Below are positions 45,256 to 54,632 of a DNA stretch of 64,000 nt, one piece after another; the first letter of the stretch is position 1; every line of letters begins with the position of its first letter. The position numbers and the translations under genes are program-made. The notes under the pieces are model-generated. The model saw nothing but the letters and a program-made list of their open reading frames with translations. It was not told the origin of the DNA and ran no database searches. This DNA is from Telluribacter roseus (GTDB taxonomy: Bacteria; Bacteroidota; Bacteroidia; Cytophagales; Spirosomataceae), in the NCBI RefSeq assembly GCF_017355915.2, contig NZ_JAFEUV020000005.1, positions 186,001 through 250,000 on the forward strand, given 5' to 3'.

Positions 45256-47459
45256 AAGAGCTGCAACGCAGTATAGCATCCATTCAATATCAACTGTACG
45301 CGCAGGCGCTGTTAATCTGTATCCTGTTGGCGCTGTCGATCGGTCTGGTTGCCTCGGCCTTTACGGATTCACCCTTTGTTATCGGAATGGCTGCTTTAGT
45401 GGGCTTGGCAGGGGGCGTGTACCGGAGCAAGATCTACCAGAACAAAAAGCCGCTGGCAGTACAGATCCTGCACCAGAAGGTGGGGGATACTGAGTACAGC
45501 CTGCACCTGCTGGAAAAGCCGGAGCTTAACATTGCTGAACAGCTTCAGCTGGAACGCCTGGTGGAGAGAACACAGGGAGTACTGCTCCCCAATGTACTTT
45601 TTGCGGGTGTAGGTCCTTTTGTGGTCTTCCTGGTGGTGGCGGTAGCACTGCGTATATCGGTACCTATACTCAAAGATCAATCTTCCGTAGCGACCGTAAA
45701 CCAGGTAGAAGCCCAACAGGCAACCGCGAAGCGGGGTGAAAAGGCACCTCAGTTTCGATCTGCCAAGGTACTGGTACAACCACCCGCCTATACCGGACTT
45801 CCTTCACAGGAATCATCTGAGCTGAACATTTCGGCTCTAAGTGGCTCCTCCCTGACCTGGCAGCTTCGGTTTACAGGCCAGGAGCAGCTCGTGGTCAGGC
45901 TGGCCAATGGGCGGGGGGAAGAGGTGCCTTTTGCTAAAAAAGATGACCACTTTGAATACAGGGACCGGCTGGTTAGTCCTGGCCTGTACTCTATCAGGGC
46001 CTACTGGCGGTTACCCACCGGAGGCGATTCCCTGGTGTACCAGTCGGAGTGGTACAGGCTGGAAGCGCAACCTGACCTGAGCCCGCGTATTGAGCCTACA
46101 TCAAAAGAGTTGTACGCTTACCACTTCCTGAAGGACCCCAAAACGGTCACGGTTTCCGCTCAGATTTCGGACGATTTTCTGGTAAGTCAGGCCTTCATCG
46201 TTGCTACCGTAGCACGGGGATCGGGTGAAAACGTCAAATTCCGGGAGGTGAAGTTCCCGCTTGCACCCGCTAACTTCAAGCAGGCCCGTCTAAGCAAAAC
46301 CATTGACCTGAAAGCCTTGGACTTTGCACCCGGTGATGAACTATACTACTACTGGGCCGCTTTTGATAACCGGGAGCCCGAAGCCAATTTTGCCAAATCG
46401 GATACCTACTTCATCGTGTACAAGGATACTGCGCGCCTGGAAGAGTCGGAACTGGCTACCATGGCGGTGAATGTCATGCCGGAGTACTTCCGTAGCCAGC
46501 GCCAGATCATCATTGATACCGAGAAGCTGATTGCGAAAAAGAAAAAGCTCACGAAGCAGCAGTTCAACAGCGCCTCCAACGAGATAGGCTTCGACCAGAA
46601 AGTACTTCGGCTACGTTACGGACAGTACCTGGGTGAAGAGTTTGAAACATCGATCGGGGGAGGAGCAGCCTTTCCCGAAGGGGCCGAAGGAGACTTGCTG
46701 GAAGGATTCAGGCATGCTCACGATTCGGGAGAGGAGGACCATCATGTACCCCAGGCCGAGCCGCATGCTCACGAGCATCACGACAGTCACGCTGAAGAGC
46801 AGCAGGACCCTTTGGCGGCCCTGATGGAGCAGTATGTGCACGCGCACGACGATGGGGAGCTCAATACGTACTACGAGCAGTCGACGCGCAGTCTGCTCAA
46901 AATGGCGCTGGAGCAAATGTGGCAATCGGAACTGCACCTGCGGCTGTACGAACCGGAAGAAGCCCTGCCCTTTGAGCATAAAGCGCTGGAGTACCTCAAG
47001 TCGGCCCAGCATAAAGCCCGCACTTTTGTGAAGAAGAGTGGTTTTGACCCACCCCCCATCAAAGAAAAGGAAACCCGCCTGACCGGTGAGTACAATAAGG
47101 TAAACGCGCTCTTCGAACAGGAACACAAATACGATCAGGAGCGGCTGGCCCAACTGGCGGGTGAGGTACTGGGTATGGTGGATAGCGGAGCTGGCCAAAA
47201 AGGTTTATCACCGCAACAAAAGCAGAAAGTACTACAGCTAGGTAATCTGCTCTCTGCCCGCATCACCACTGGAGAGCTGCGGGGATGGTCGGTACTGGCG
47301 GGACTGCAAAAGCTATCGACCGGCAGGGAGCTATCGGCTTCGGAGGTGCAGGAACTGAAATTACGATTGTATACGTTGATTGGCCCCATGGCGCCCGCTC
47401 AGGCATCCCATACAAGTGAAAAGAAGCTGCAAAAAGCATTCTGGAATAACTTAAAATGA
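45252..47459 (+). CDS. Large DUF4175-like membrane protein with His-rich insert
   Basis: About 735 residues. Two N-terminal membrane segments (ALLICILLALSIGLVASAF and a second near residue 130), then a long soluble region with Ig-like beta strands and a helical C-terminal part. Residues about 485-537 are extremely rich in His, Asp and Glu (HAHDSGEEDHH, AHEHHDSHAEE, HAHDDGE), a likely metal-binding or pH-sensing stretch. The ATG at 45252 overlaps the previous stop (ATGA). A TTG at 45228 is a less likely longer start. The protein resembles DUF4175 members in similar operons. Confidence 0.75.
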   Translation: MKELQRSIASIQYQLYAQALLICILLALSIGLVASAFTDSPFVIGMAALVGLAGGVYRSKIYQNKKPLAVQILHQKVGDTEYSLHLLEKPELNIAEQLQLERLVERTQGVLLPNVLFAGVGPFVVFLVVAVALRISVPILKDQSSVATVNQVEAQQATAKRGEKAPQFRSAKVLVQPPAYTGLPSQESSELNISALSGSSLTWQLRFTGQEQLVVRLANGRGEEVPFAKKDDHFEYRDRLVSPGLYSIRAYWRLPTGGDSLVYQSEWYRLEAQPDLSPRIEPTSKELYAYHFLKDPKTVTVSAQISDDFLVSQAFIVATVARGSGENVKFREVKFPLAPANFKQARLSKTIDLKALDFAPGDELYYYWAAFDNREPEANFAKSDTYFIVYKDTARLEESELATMAVNVMPEYFRSQRQIIIDTEKLIAKKKKLTKQQFNSASNEIGFDQKVLRLRYGQYLGEEFETSIGGGAAFPEGAEGDLLEGFRHAHDSGEEDHHVPQAEPHAHEHHDSHAEEQQDPLAALMEQYVHAHDDGELNTYYEQSTRSLLKMALEQMWQSELHLRLYEPEEALPFEHKALEYLKSAQHKARTFVKKSGFDPPPIKEKETRLTGEYNKVNALFEQEHKYDQERLAQLAGEVLGMVDSGAGQKGLSPQQKQKVLQLGNLLSARITTGELRGWSVLAGLQKLSTGRELSASEVQELKLRLYTLIGPMAPAQASHTSEKKLQKAFWNNLK
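46705..46860 (+). other. His/Asp/Glu-rich coding segment
   Basis: The coding stretch gives a run of alternating His and acidic residues inside the DUF4175-like protein, flanked by ordinary helical sequence. It could bind divalent metal. Confidence 0.7.
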
Positions 47460-49135
47460 TCCAATTCGATTTTATACATACGTTTGATTCCTCGGTTCCT
47501 ATAGACTGGCTCCTGGTACTATTCCTGCTCCTGCTGCCCGTTGTGCAGGTAGGGTTGGTACTCCGCCAGAGAGCAATGAACCCCAGACGGAGGTGGTTAC
47601 GCATAGCCCTCAACCTGACGCTGTGGCTGGTGCTGGTAGGGTACGTATTTCAGCCCGTTTGGACCACCTATACCGACTCAGATCAGGTACTCCTGGTAGC
47701 AGATGATGTACCGGCTGATTTTGTCAGGTGGGTACAGGATAGCCTGGGGATTGGGGAAAGCCTCACGGTGGATGAGTTTCTGGAGGCACAGGAAAATGGC
47801 GGGGCAGCAGATTCGGTAGTACTGGTAGGTCAGGCATTCCCGCCAGAGGTACTGGGGCAGCTCAGTGACCGGTCGCTCCGCTGGGTACCCTACATGGGAC
47901 CGGATCAATGGCAGGACCTGGGCTGGAAGGGTGTAGTCAGGAGGGGGGATAAGCAGCGTGTTCAGGGTTCTATTCTGTCTTCCAAAGAACAATGGCTCCG
48001 GCTTCGCTTCGGCAACCACACGCTGGATAGTGTACGGTTAGAGAGGGGAGAAAATACTTTTCAATTGGAATTTCCTGCTTTTTCGGAAGGCCGAACCGAA
48101 ACCCTGCTTGAGCTGGATGATCTGGTACTGGATACGCTCCGATACTACAGCCGACCAGCCCTACCTCTCCATTTCCACTTCTTACTGGATAGTCCTGATT
48201 TTGAAAGCCGGACCCTGGCCCACTGGCTGGGAAAGCAGGGGCATCACGTACAGGTAGCCGCCACGCCTTCCAGGGACATGCGCAGCAGCCTTCGCATCAA
48301 TACTGCCGGTAAGGGGGAGGTCGATGTCGTTATCACAGATCCCGGACATGCGTCGCATCCCTTGGTCAGAAAGGCCATGGCCGACGGCAGGAGCGTGCTG
48401 TTTATGAATTTGATCGATCCGGCCAGTGAAACCAATACCCTCAATCGCTCGCTGGGTACTTCGTGGAGGGTCAGGAAGACGAGCAATGAAAGTACCGTTA
48501 GCGTAGGTACCAATCTGACGGCCCTGCCGTATACATTTGGTGAATCCTTGCTTCAGACCCAGGTACCAACGCTTCCGGTGGCGGTTCAGCGTACAGCCGG
48601 AAAGGTAGGAGTGAGTCTGCTGACCGAGACCTTCCCCCTGCAGCTAAGTGGCGATAGTACGGCCTACAAAGCCCTATGGACAGCGGTATTTGCCGAGTTA
48701 CAACCTTCCGGCAAGGAGAATATCCAGGTACAGGCACCCCTTTTTAGCGGCATCCGACAACCTTTGTATTTCAATAACTTCGCTAAGCCGTCTGCTACGG
48801 CCCAGCTAGGAGCTGATACGCTGCACCTGCACTATTCTCCCCTTAATGCTCTCACGGCAGTAGGTACTTATCTGCCCGGGCAGCCGGGTTGGATGAGCCT
48901 GCCGGATTCTACGGAGATATATGTAGAGCATAAGGAGAGCATGGCTCAGGTACGACAAACGCGTCAGGTGCGGGAGTATCTGCGTGCTCATGCGCAGTAC
49001 CGCCCGGCGTTATCCACAACACAGTCCTCCGGTCAGCGGGACAGGTTGGCCAGGGTACCCGACTGGCTGTGGCTGGTGCTGCTGGTGCTCTGCTTTACGG
49101 CTCTGTGGGTGGAGCCCCGCTGGCGGCCTGCGTAA
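47456..49135 (+). CDS. BatA-like membrane protein, end of operon
   Basis: 559 residues with two N-terminal helices (WLLVLFLLLLPVVQVGLVL and LNLTLWLVLVGYVF), a large periplasmic region and a C-terminal helix (WLWLVLLVLCFTALWV). It has the same overall plan as the protein at 44014-45255 but is longer, with a ThuA/GATase-like middle part (VDVVITDPGHASHPLVRKAM). Function unknown. Its ATG overlaps the preceding stop as ATGA. The gene ends 3 bp before the convergent LytTR regulator gene; no terminator is obvious there. Confidence 0.75.
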   Translation: MIQFDFIHTFDSSVPIDWLLVLFLLLLPVVQVGLVLRQRAMNPRRRWLRIALNLTLWLVLVGYVFQPVWTTYTDSDQVLLVADDVPADFVRWVQDSLGIGESLTVDEFLEAQENGGAADSVVLVGQAFPPEVLGQLSDRSLRWVPYMGPDQWQDLGWKGVVRRGDKQRVQGSILSSKEQWLRLRFGNHTLDSVRLERGENTFQLEFPAFSEGRTETLLELDDLVLDTLRYYSRPALPLHFHFLLDSPDFESRTLAHWLGKQGHHVQVAATPSRDMRSSLRINTAGKGEVDVVITDPGHASHPLVRKAMADGRSVLFMNLIDPASETNTLNRSLGTSWRVRKTSNESTVSVGTNLTALPYTFGESLLQTQVPTLPVAVQRTAGKVGVSLLTETFPLQLSGDSTAYKALWTAVFAELQPSGKENIQVQAPLFSGIRQPLYFNNFAKPSATAQLGADTLHLHYSPLNALTAVGTYLPGQPGWMSLPDSTEIYVEHKESMAQVRQTRQVREYLRAHAQYRPALSTTQSSGQRDRLARVPDWLWLVLLVLCFTALWVEPRWRPA

Positions 49136-49138
49136 GCT

Positions 49139-49921
49139 CTACCCGCCCAGCCAGCTTCTGAATTCGGTGGCTTTATCCCGGCTGATGATCACCTCTTCGT
49201 CCGGGGCGGGCGATAGAGCTACTTTGAGTTTACCGTTAAAGTACGGATTCAGTCGGTTTACGGCTTTAAACTCTACAATAAACTGGCGGTTGGCCCGGAA
49301 GAAGTGCCGGCTGTCCAGCGACTTCTCCAGCTCATCCATCGTGAAGTCTACCAGGTACTGCCGATTTTCGCGGGTACAGGCGTATACGAGCCTTTCCTTC
49401 GTAAAGAAGTAAGCTACTTCACTGGTCGTAATGGGGAACATGCGCTGCCCCTGCTTCACCAGGATGCGGTCCCGGTAAGTGGTACTGGAGGGGGAGCTGT
49501 GTGCTCTTAACTCCTGCAGTAAGGCTTCAATGTTCACCTGAGCCGGTTGCCTGTCCGCGTAGATACTTTTTAGCTCCCTGAACTTTTGAAGGCCTCTTGC
49601 CAGATCCTTTTCCTGAATGGGCTTGAGCAGGTACTCAATGCTGTTGACCCGAAACGCTTTAATCGCATATTCGTCGTAGGCGGTGGTAAAAATGACGGGA
49701 CATTTGATCTCTACTTGATTAAATATCTCGAAGCTCTGACCATCTACCAGTTCAATGTCCAATAGCATCAGGTCGGGCGCTGGATGCTGACGAAACCAGT
49801 TGACGCTTTTCTCAATGCTATCAAGTACTGCCACTACCTCGATGGCAGGGTCAAGTTCCTGTACCATTTTGTGCAGACGACGGGCGGCAATGGATTCGTC
49901 TTCAACGATGACTAAGTTCAT
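49139..49921 (-). CDS. LytTR family response regulator
   Basis: 260 residues. N-terminal receiver domain: VIVEDES acidic pocket, phospho-acceptor Asp in LMLLDIEL, Thr/Ala in FTTAYDE and Lys in YLLKPI. C-terminal LytTR DNA-binding domain with DRILVKQGQRMFPI, FFTKERLVYACT and FFRANRQFIV. The gene overlaps the sensor kinase gene by 20 bp, so the two form a two-component system. Targets are unknown; the convergent MoxR-type operon is a neighbour but not necessarily a target. Confidence 0.94.
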   Translation of the reverse strand: MNLVIVEDESIAARRLHKMVQELDPAIEVVAVLDSIEKSVNWFRQHPAPDLMLLDIELVDGQSFEIFNQVEIKCPVIFTTAYDEYAIKAFRVNSIEYLLKPIQEKDLARGLQKFRELKSIYADRQPAQVNIEALLQELRAHSSPSSTTYRDRILVKQGQRMFPITTSEVAYFFTKERLVYACTRENRQYLVDFTMDELEKSLDSRHFFRANRQFIVEFKAVNRLNPYFNGKLKVALSPAPDEEVIISRDKATEFRSWLGG

Positions 49922-50966
49922 GACGGGCAGGGGTGAGTAGGGGAATGATTACCTGAAAATGCGTGTCCGTTTCGCTGATAATAATATCCGGCTGATTCAG
50001 TAACGCGTACTTGGCCGAGATATTTACCAGTCCGGTCTTGTGGGATTGGACGCTAGCCTTCCGCTTCTGCAGATTATTGGTGACAATGAGGTTGTTGGCT
50101 TCGTCGGTGTAGATTCTGATATAGAGTGGCTTTGACTCAGATATCATGTTATGTTTTACGGCATTCTCAATCAGGATCTGCAGGGTAAGCGGCGGGATCA
50201 GGTAGTCGCACAGGTCGGGATCTATTTCTTTGGTGAGGTACAGCCCTTCCTCGAATCGGGTTTTGAGCAGGTACATGTACGCATCAATAAAGTCCAGTTC
50301 CCTCGAAAGCGTCGTCAGCTCCTGTTCATTGCTTTGCAGCAGGTACCTGTAAATCGCCGAAAGCTCCCCAATAAACTGAATGGCCCGCTTGGGGTCTTCC
50401 TCCACCAGCGCCGTCAGCGAGTTCAGACTATTGAACAGGAAGTGGGGGCTAACCTGGTTTTTCAGAGAGTCCAGCCGGCTTTGTAGGGCCCGTTTTTCCA
50501 GCTCTTCGGACATAAGTACTGATTTCTTCCACTGTTCAAGGTAGTAGAAGGCCTCGTATACACACGCAATCAACTGACTGAAGAACAGCGTCATGCCTAT
50601 GCTGTACAGGAAGTTGTAGATTGTCTGCTTTTCCACCGGCCAGAACCCCAGCCATCGTTCCATCCACACATGCCAGCTACCTACCCCTACCGCCACCAGG
50701 AGCAATAGGGCGGCCAGGGCCAGAATACGCTGACGAATGGGGTTGATACCCGGATAGCGGCTGCGGGTGATGCGGATAGCCAGGCGCGTACTTTCCCAGA
50801 TGACGGCCACGAAGAGGAGCTGCCAGCCGATGACTTTGAGCGCCGGTTCCCCCCGCTCCACGATGAGCCGCAGGTAAAAAAACAGGAAGAAGATCAGGTT
50901 CTGGACCAGCATTCCGATTAGCCGGAATCTGTTATCATGTAGCTTTTCCATCCGGAGCTTTACCAT
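49902..50966 (-). CDS. LytS/YehU-type sensor histidine kinase
   Basis: 354 residues. Four N-terminal membrane helices, a coiled linker (EELEKRALQSRLDSLKNQ), the phospho-acceptor His in VSPHFLFNSLNSL, and the N box ILIENAVKHNM of the HATPase domain. No periplasmic sensor domain, so the signal is probably sensed in the membrane. An ATG at 50951 is an alternative start. Confidence 0.93.
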   Translation of the reverse strand: MVKLRMEKLHDNRFRLIGMLVQNLIFFLFFYLRLIVERGEPALKVIGWQLLFVAVIWESTRLAIRITRSRYPGINPIRQRILALAALLLLVAVGVGSWHVWMERWLGFWPVEKQTIYNFLYSIGMTLFFSQLIACVYEAFYYLEQWKKSVLMSEELEKRALQSRLDSLKNQVSPHFLFNSLNSLTALVEEDPKRAIQFIGELSAIYRYLLQSNEQELTTLSRELDFIDAYMYLLKTRFEEGLYLTKEIDPDLCDYLIPPLTLQILIENAVKHNMISESKPLYIRIYTDEANNLIVTNNLQKRKASVQSHKTGLVNISAKYALLNQPDIIISETDTHFQVIIPLLTPARHELSHR

Positions 50967-51026
50967 AGGGGCCGTAGCAAAAATTCATTATCAATGAGCT
51001 GTTGAATACACCGAAAGTACAATAGA

Positions 51027-51551
51027 TCAGGCTATTTCAACAGGAGTGGGCTTATATATTTGATTGTATTTTTCCTGTTTTTCACTTTTACGTTTTGCTA
51101 CTGCCAGACTGATAATGATAAGCAGGGAAGCAGCAGTGGGAAGAAGGGCCAGCGGGTTCAGGAAGAAAGATGGGAAGATCAGTACAATTTGTAACCCATT
51201 CATTCTGACTATCGACTTATAAAGGTGCCAGTTGCCACGACTCAGTTGTTTAATACAGGCGAGGGTGTAGCCATTGATTAAGGCAAAAACCACCCCGTAC
51301 AACTGGAGCGAATACGTGCGGAAGGTGTAGATAAAGGTACCATCCTGAATGCTCAAATACGTAAAGATGCTGATGGCTACGATGTGCCCGATCATATTGA
51401 TCAGGGGGTACATGGCCAGAAAGGACAGGTACATGATAAAGCCCTTCTTCTGGTTGAACAGGGGGTGCCGGTACAGCCTAAGGCAGAAGATAGGGGTGAC
51501 TACCAGTGTAATCAGAAACAGAAGTAGGTCAGTGTTCTCTTTGTTGATCAT
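51027..51551 (-). CDS. Small polytopic membrane protein
   Basis: About 174 residues from the ATG at 51551, with five hydrophobic segments and a basic C-terminal tail (AKRKSEKQEKYNQ). No family is recognised. It lies 60 bp upstream of the kinase gene on the same strand, so it could belong to the same unit and perhaps serve it as an accessory membrane component (inference). Confidence 0.6.
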   Translation of the reverse strand: MINKENTDLLLFLITLVVTPIFCLRLYRHPLFNQKKGFIMYLSFLAMYPLINMIGHIVAISIFTYLSIQDGTFIYTFRTYSLQLYGVVFALINGYTLACIKQLSRGNWHLYKSIVRMNGLQIVLIFPSFFLNPLALLPTAASLLIIISLAVAKRKSEKQEKYNQIYKPTPVEIA

Positions 51552-51689
51552 GGCTATTGGTGTTTGATAGTGGTGATGCAACAAAGGTGGTAGGTACCTC
51601 CGTAAGTTGAAATATTACCGTGCGCCAATCGTCGGATGAACAGCCCGAAGGGTAGGATCAGCCCCGCAGAACGTAGTACCTATCCGGAT

Positions 51690-51724
51690 AAAAAAATACC
51701 CCTGCCCGGGTGGAGCAGGGGTAC
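51690..51724 (-). terminator. Terminator of the M14 peptidase gene
   Basis: On the minus strand TACCCCTGCTC, a short loop, GGGCAGGGGTA and then TTTTTTT. It lies about 20 bp past the peptidase stop. Confidence 0.85.
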
Positions 51725-51744
51725 GGTATCAGTACGCTACTATA

Positions 51745-54258
51745 TTATCTAAAAACTGCGTTACCGAACATCAGCTTGCCGTTGTACCAGAAGCCACGGA
51801 AAAGCGGATTGTCAGTCATGAATATTGCCTGCCCCTCTCCCATTTCCTGAGCGCCCAGGATCAGTGTATTCTTGAGTTGCTGACGGGCGTTGCGGCCTAC
51901 AAAGCCAGCCAGGTAGGAGTTGTCGTTGAGGTAGCCTACGTTCCAGCCGTCGGTGAGGTAGTCGAGGTTATAGGTATTACGAACTAATCCGTAGTAGCTA
52001 TCTCCGTAGCCAAACGCCAGCGGGTGCGTAGGGTCCAGTTTTACCCGGAAGATACTACCGGGGGTTTCGTCGCTCACGGCTTCGCGCTCGCGGTTCGCAT
52101 ACTGCTTCAGCGGATTTTCACCGTCCTTTTTATCATCTGACTTCTTACGCCTCAGGTTGAAATCCGGCTTATCCACGAATGCATTGATAGCACCTTCCAT
52201 CGCGATCAGCTTACCTCCCTGACGTACCCAGTCTTTCAGGTCGCTCAGTAGTTTGTCGTTCAGGATGCGGCCGTAGTTGCCGGTAGGGAGTATCAGTACG
52301 TCAATCTGGTTGAGGGGAAGGCGACCTAGTTCTTCTCCTTCTACTACGGTGAGCGGGTAGTGGATCTGCTGCTCAAAGAAGTGCCATACTTCACCAAAAG
52401 CCATAGCCGATACGGCATCGCCCGATACGGCCACTACTTTGGGAGCCCGCATGGCGGGTACATCGTACGAGCCGAAGTCCGAACCCTGACCCACAAACCC
52501 GGTAGCAGCCGGGACAAGGGCTACCTGGTACTTATTAGCAATGTCAACCAGCGTACGGTCAAAGTTCGTACCCAGGGCTTCGTTGCCTTTACGCGTAATG
52601 ACCAGAGTACCGGCGTCGTACTGCTGTCCATTGATCTCAAACGGAACGTTAGAGGTACGCAGACGGATGTTCTTCTTCATGAGTTCGGCCAGGAACTGCA
52701 GGTCTCCGAACGACTTCCAGCGAGCCAGATACGCGTAGGGAGGTGTTGCGGGTACTGAGTTAGTGGCTTTGTCAGCGGTATACGCTACCGGGTTCATACG
52801 ATCTTTCAGGCCGTAGGCTCTTAGCCCATAGGCGTAGGCGAGTCCCCAACTGGTAATATCGTAGGTAACGGAGTCTTCGAGTTCAGGGCGAGCTTCGAAG
52901 AGGATCTTTAGCAGGGTCGACTTAGGCTGGTAAGCGCTGATCATGAGGTCTTTGCTTTCCAGTCTAATGTTTTCGTCCGATACCGTAGCCAGGTTTGTTC
53001 CGCGTACATTCTGGTCCTTACCTACCATCCCGTAGCTGATTCCCTGCTTGTCCAGGAGTTCGCGCAGCGCATTCACCCGGCCTTCGTCACCTTTGGTCTT
53101 TACTACGTAGGTCTTATAGATACCGATCGGGTTGGTACGAGCCGTTTCGTGGTACTTTACAAATTCACTAACGGTCTTCTCGGCGCGGGATGAGATAGCT
53201 TCCAGCGTAGACATACTGGTAGCGAAGTGGTGAGCAATGCGATCGGTCAGCGTCAGGGTATCGGCTTCGTTGGGGCGGGCCAGGGCTAAGCCGGCACGTC
53301 CACCGCCGCCCTGCTCGTAGGTCATACCGATGGCTCCGTTGTAGGTAGGCCAGGTGTCGCCGTAGCTGGGGTAGAACAAGTCGTAGTTGTTACGGGTAAA
53401 GTACAGCCAGCTGTTCTTATCAAAATACTTGCGGCTGTATTCGCCCAGCGTGTTGTTAAACTCACGCTGCCAGGAGGTAATATCCTTGTGGAAAGGACGC
53501 GCGGCCGGGGGGAAGTAGTACGAGCTACCCGAGCCCATTTCGTGAAAGTCGGCGTGCAGGTGGGGCATCCACTGGTTGTATAGCTTCACACGCTCCTGCG
53601 ACTCTTTCTGCTGTTGCCAGGCCCAGTCACGGTTGAGGTCAAAGTAGTAGTGGTTGTAGCGTCCGCCGGGCCAGGGCTCGTTGTGCTCCCACGAGAAAGG
53701 CGTAGCATCCGATCCTACGGCCATCACGCGGTTGTACCACTGCGCGTAGCGATCCCGACCATCGGGGTTGATACAGGGGTCCAGGATCACGACCGTGTTC
53801 TTCAGTACTCCCTGGGTAGTAGGGTTGCTCTTGTTGAGTAGCTCATACATGACCTGCATTACGGCTTCGGACGATACCGCCTCGTTACCGTGTACATTGT
53901 AGCTCATCCAGGCTATGGCAGGTACGGGGCCGGTGGCCTTGCCTTCCAGCAGGCCAATGCTCTTAAGGTTGTTGGTACGGATGGTTTCGATACGGGCCAG
54001 ATTCTCGGGAGTGGCGATTACCGCTACCAGCAGAGGGCGGCCTTCGTACGAAGTACCATAAGGGATTAATTTAACCTGGGTCGGATTTTTCTCCGCCAGG
54101 GTACGCACGTAATCAACTACCCGGTGATGAAATGTAAACTTACTACCTAAGGTATACCCCAGGTATTCTTCCGGGGTGGGGTTCTGGGCGGCAGCCTCGG
54201 TGAAGACTGATCCCAGCAGGGTTAATAATAGGAAAAAGCTAAGAAGGGGGTGTTTCAT
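51745..54258 (-). CDS. Secreted M14 family zinc carboxypeptidase
   Basis: 837 residues with a Sec signal peptide (LLSFFLLLTLLGSVFTEAAA). The zinc site is in YNVHGNEAVSSEAVMQ (HxxE), the substrate region in DPCINPDGRDRYAQ, and the third ligand His in HLHADFHEMGSG. The catalytic domain is followed by a long extension with a GATase-like fold (VLILPTGNYGRIL), a known M14 variant in Bacteroidota. It probably trims peptides in the periplasm or outside the cell. Monocistronic. Confidence 0.92.
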   Translation of the reverse strand: MKHPLLSFFLLLTLLGSVFTEAAAQNPTPEEYLGYTLGSKFTFHHRVVDYVRTLAEKNPTQVKLIPYGTSYEGRPLLVAVIATPENLARIETIRTNNLKSIGLLEGKATGPVPAIAWMSYNVHGNEAVSSEAVMQVMYELLNKSNPTTQGVLKNTVVILDPCINPDGRDRYAQWYNRVMAVGSDATPFSWEHNEPWPGGRYNHYYFDLNRDWAWQQQKESQERVKLYNQWMPHLHADFHEMGSGSSYYFPPAARPFHKDITSWQREFNNTLGEYSRKYFDKNSWLYFTRNNYDLFYPSYGDTWPTYNGAIGMTYEQGGGGRAGLALARPNEADTLTLTDRIAHHFATSMSTLEAISSRAEKTVSEFVKYHETARTNPIGIYKTYVVKTKGDEGRVNALRELLDKQGISYGMVGKDQNVRGTNLATVSDENIRLESKDLMISAYQPKSTLLKILFEARPELEDSVTYDITSWGLAYAYGLRAYGLKDRMNPVAYTADKATNSVPATPPYAYLARWKSFGDLQFLAELMKKNIRLRTSNVPFEINGQQYDAGTLVITRKGNEALGTNFDRTLVDIANKYQVALVPAATGFVGQGSDFGSYDVPAMRAPKVVAVSGDAVSAMAFGEVWHFFEQQIHYPLTVVEGEELGRLPLNQIDVLILPTGNYGRILNDKLLSDLKDWVRQGGKLIAMEGAINAFVDKPDFNLRRKKSDDKKDGENPLKQYANREREAVSDETPGSIFRVKLDPTHPLAFGYGDSYYGLVRNTYNLDYLTDGWNVGYLNDNSYLAGFVGRNARQQLKNTLILGAQEMGEGQAIFMTDNPLFRGFWYNGKLMFGNAVFR

Positions 54259-54290
54259 GTGTTAATTATATGAAGTGACATTTGAATTTT

Positions 54291-54298
54291 CAAAAGTA
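54291..54298 (-). promoter_or_regulatory. Candidate -7 box of the M14 peptidase gene
   Basis: On the minus strand TACTTTTG, matching TAnnTTTG, 33 bases before the ATG. A -33 box at the right spacing is not seen. Confidence 0.4.
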
Positions 54299-54416
54299 CA
54301 AAAAAGTAGGTCAGGGTAGGGCAGGTGGCCTTTACAGGCGCCCAAAAAAAGTTTGTGTGGCAAATATCTGAGATTGAGGAAGTAGGAAAAAACTTGTATT
54401 TTTTTTTAGAAGAGGG

Positions 54417-54448
54417 CTTGCATAATACATTTCAACCCCCCATATTTG
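54417..54448 (+). promoter_or_regulatory. Promoter of tRNA-Glu copy 1
   Basis: CTTG (54417-54420), 20 bases, CATATTTG (54441-54448): near the Bacteroidota consensus. The same arrangement precedes copy 3. Confidence 0.65.
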
Positions 54449-54524
54449 CACCACGTTTTCAGGGAAACGAAAACGAAACCAACTAAGGAGTGCCCTTCAA
54501 GGCAAACGAAGTAGGAGACCAGCC

Positions 54525-54596
54525 GGCCCATTCGTCTAGCGGTTAGGACACGACCCTTTCACGGTTGAAACAGGGGTTCGATTCCCCTATGGGTCA
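54525..54596 (+). tRNA. tRNA-Glu(TTC), copy 1
   Basis: Acceptor stem GGCCCAT/ATGGGTC (one G-T pair), D-arm GTCTAGCGGTTAGGAC, anticodon arm CGACC-CTTTCAC-GGTTG with anticodon TTC, and T-arm AGGGGTTCGATTCCCCT. Discriminator A; CCA is not encoded. Identical to copy 3. Confidence 0.95.
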
Positions 54597-54597
54597 C

Positions 54598-54630
54598 GAA
54601 GCCCCGCAGAAATGCGGGGCTTTCGTGTTT
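54598..54630 (+). terminator. Terminator of tRNA-Glu copy 1
   Basis: GAAGCCCCGCA, loop GAAA, TGCGGGGCTTTC, then GTGTTTTT. The same hairpin follows copy 3. Confidence 0.85.
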
Positions 54631-54632
54631 TT

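Larger units (their letters stand above)
54417..54630 (+). repeat. tRNA-Glu transcription-unit repeat, copy 1
   Basis: Promoter, about 70-nt leader, tRNA-Glu and terminator. The unit recurs at 56228-56406 (without the same terminator) and 60583-60797. Leader bases from GAAACCAACTAAGGAG to GGAGACCAG are the same in all three copies. Confidence 0.9.
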
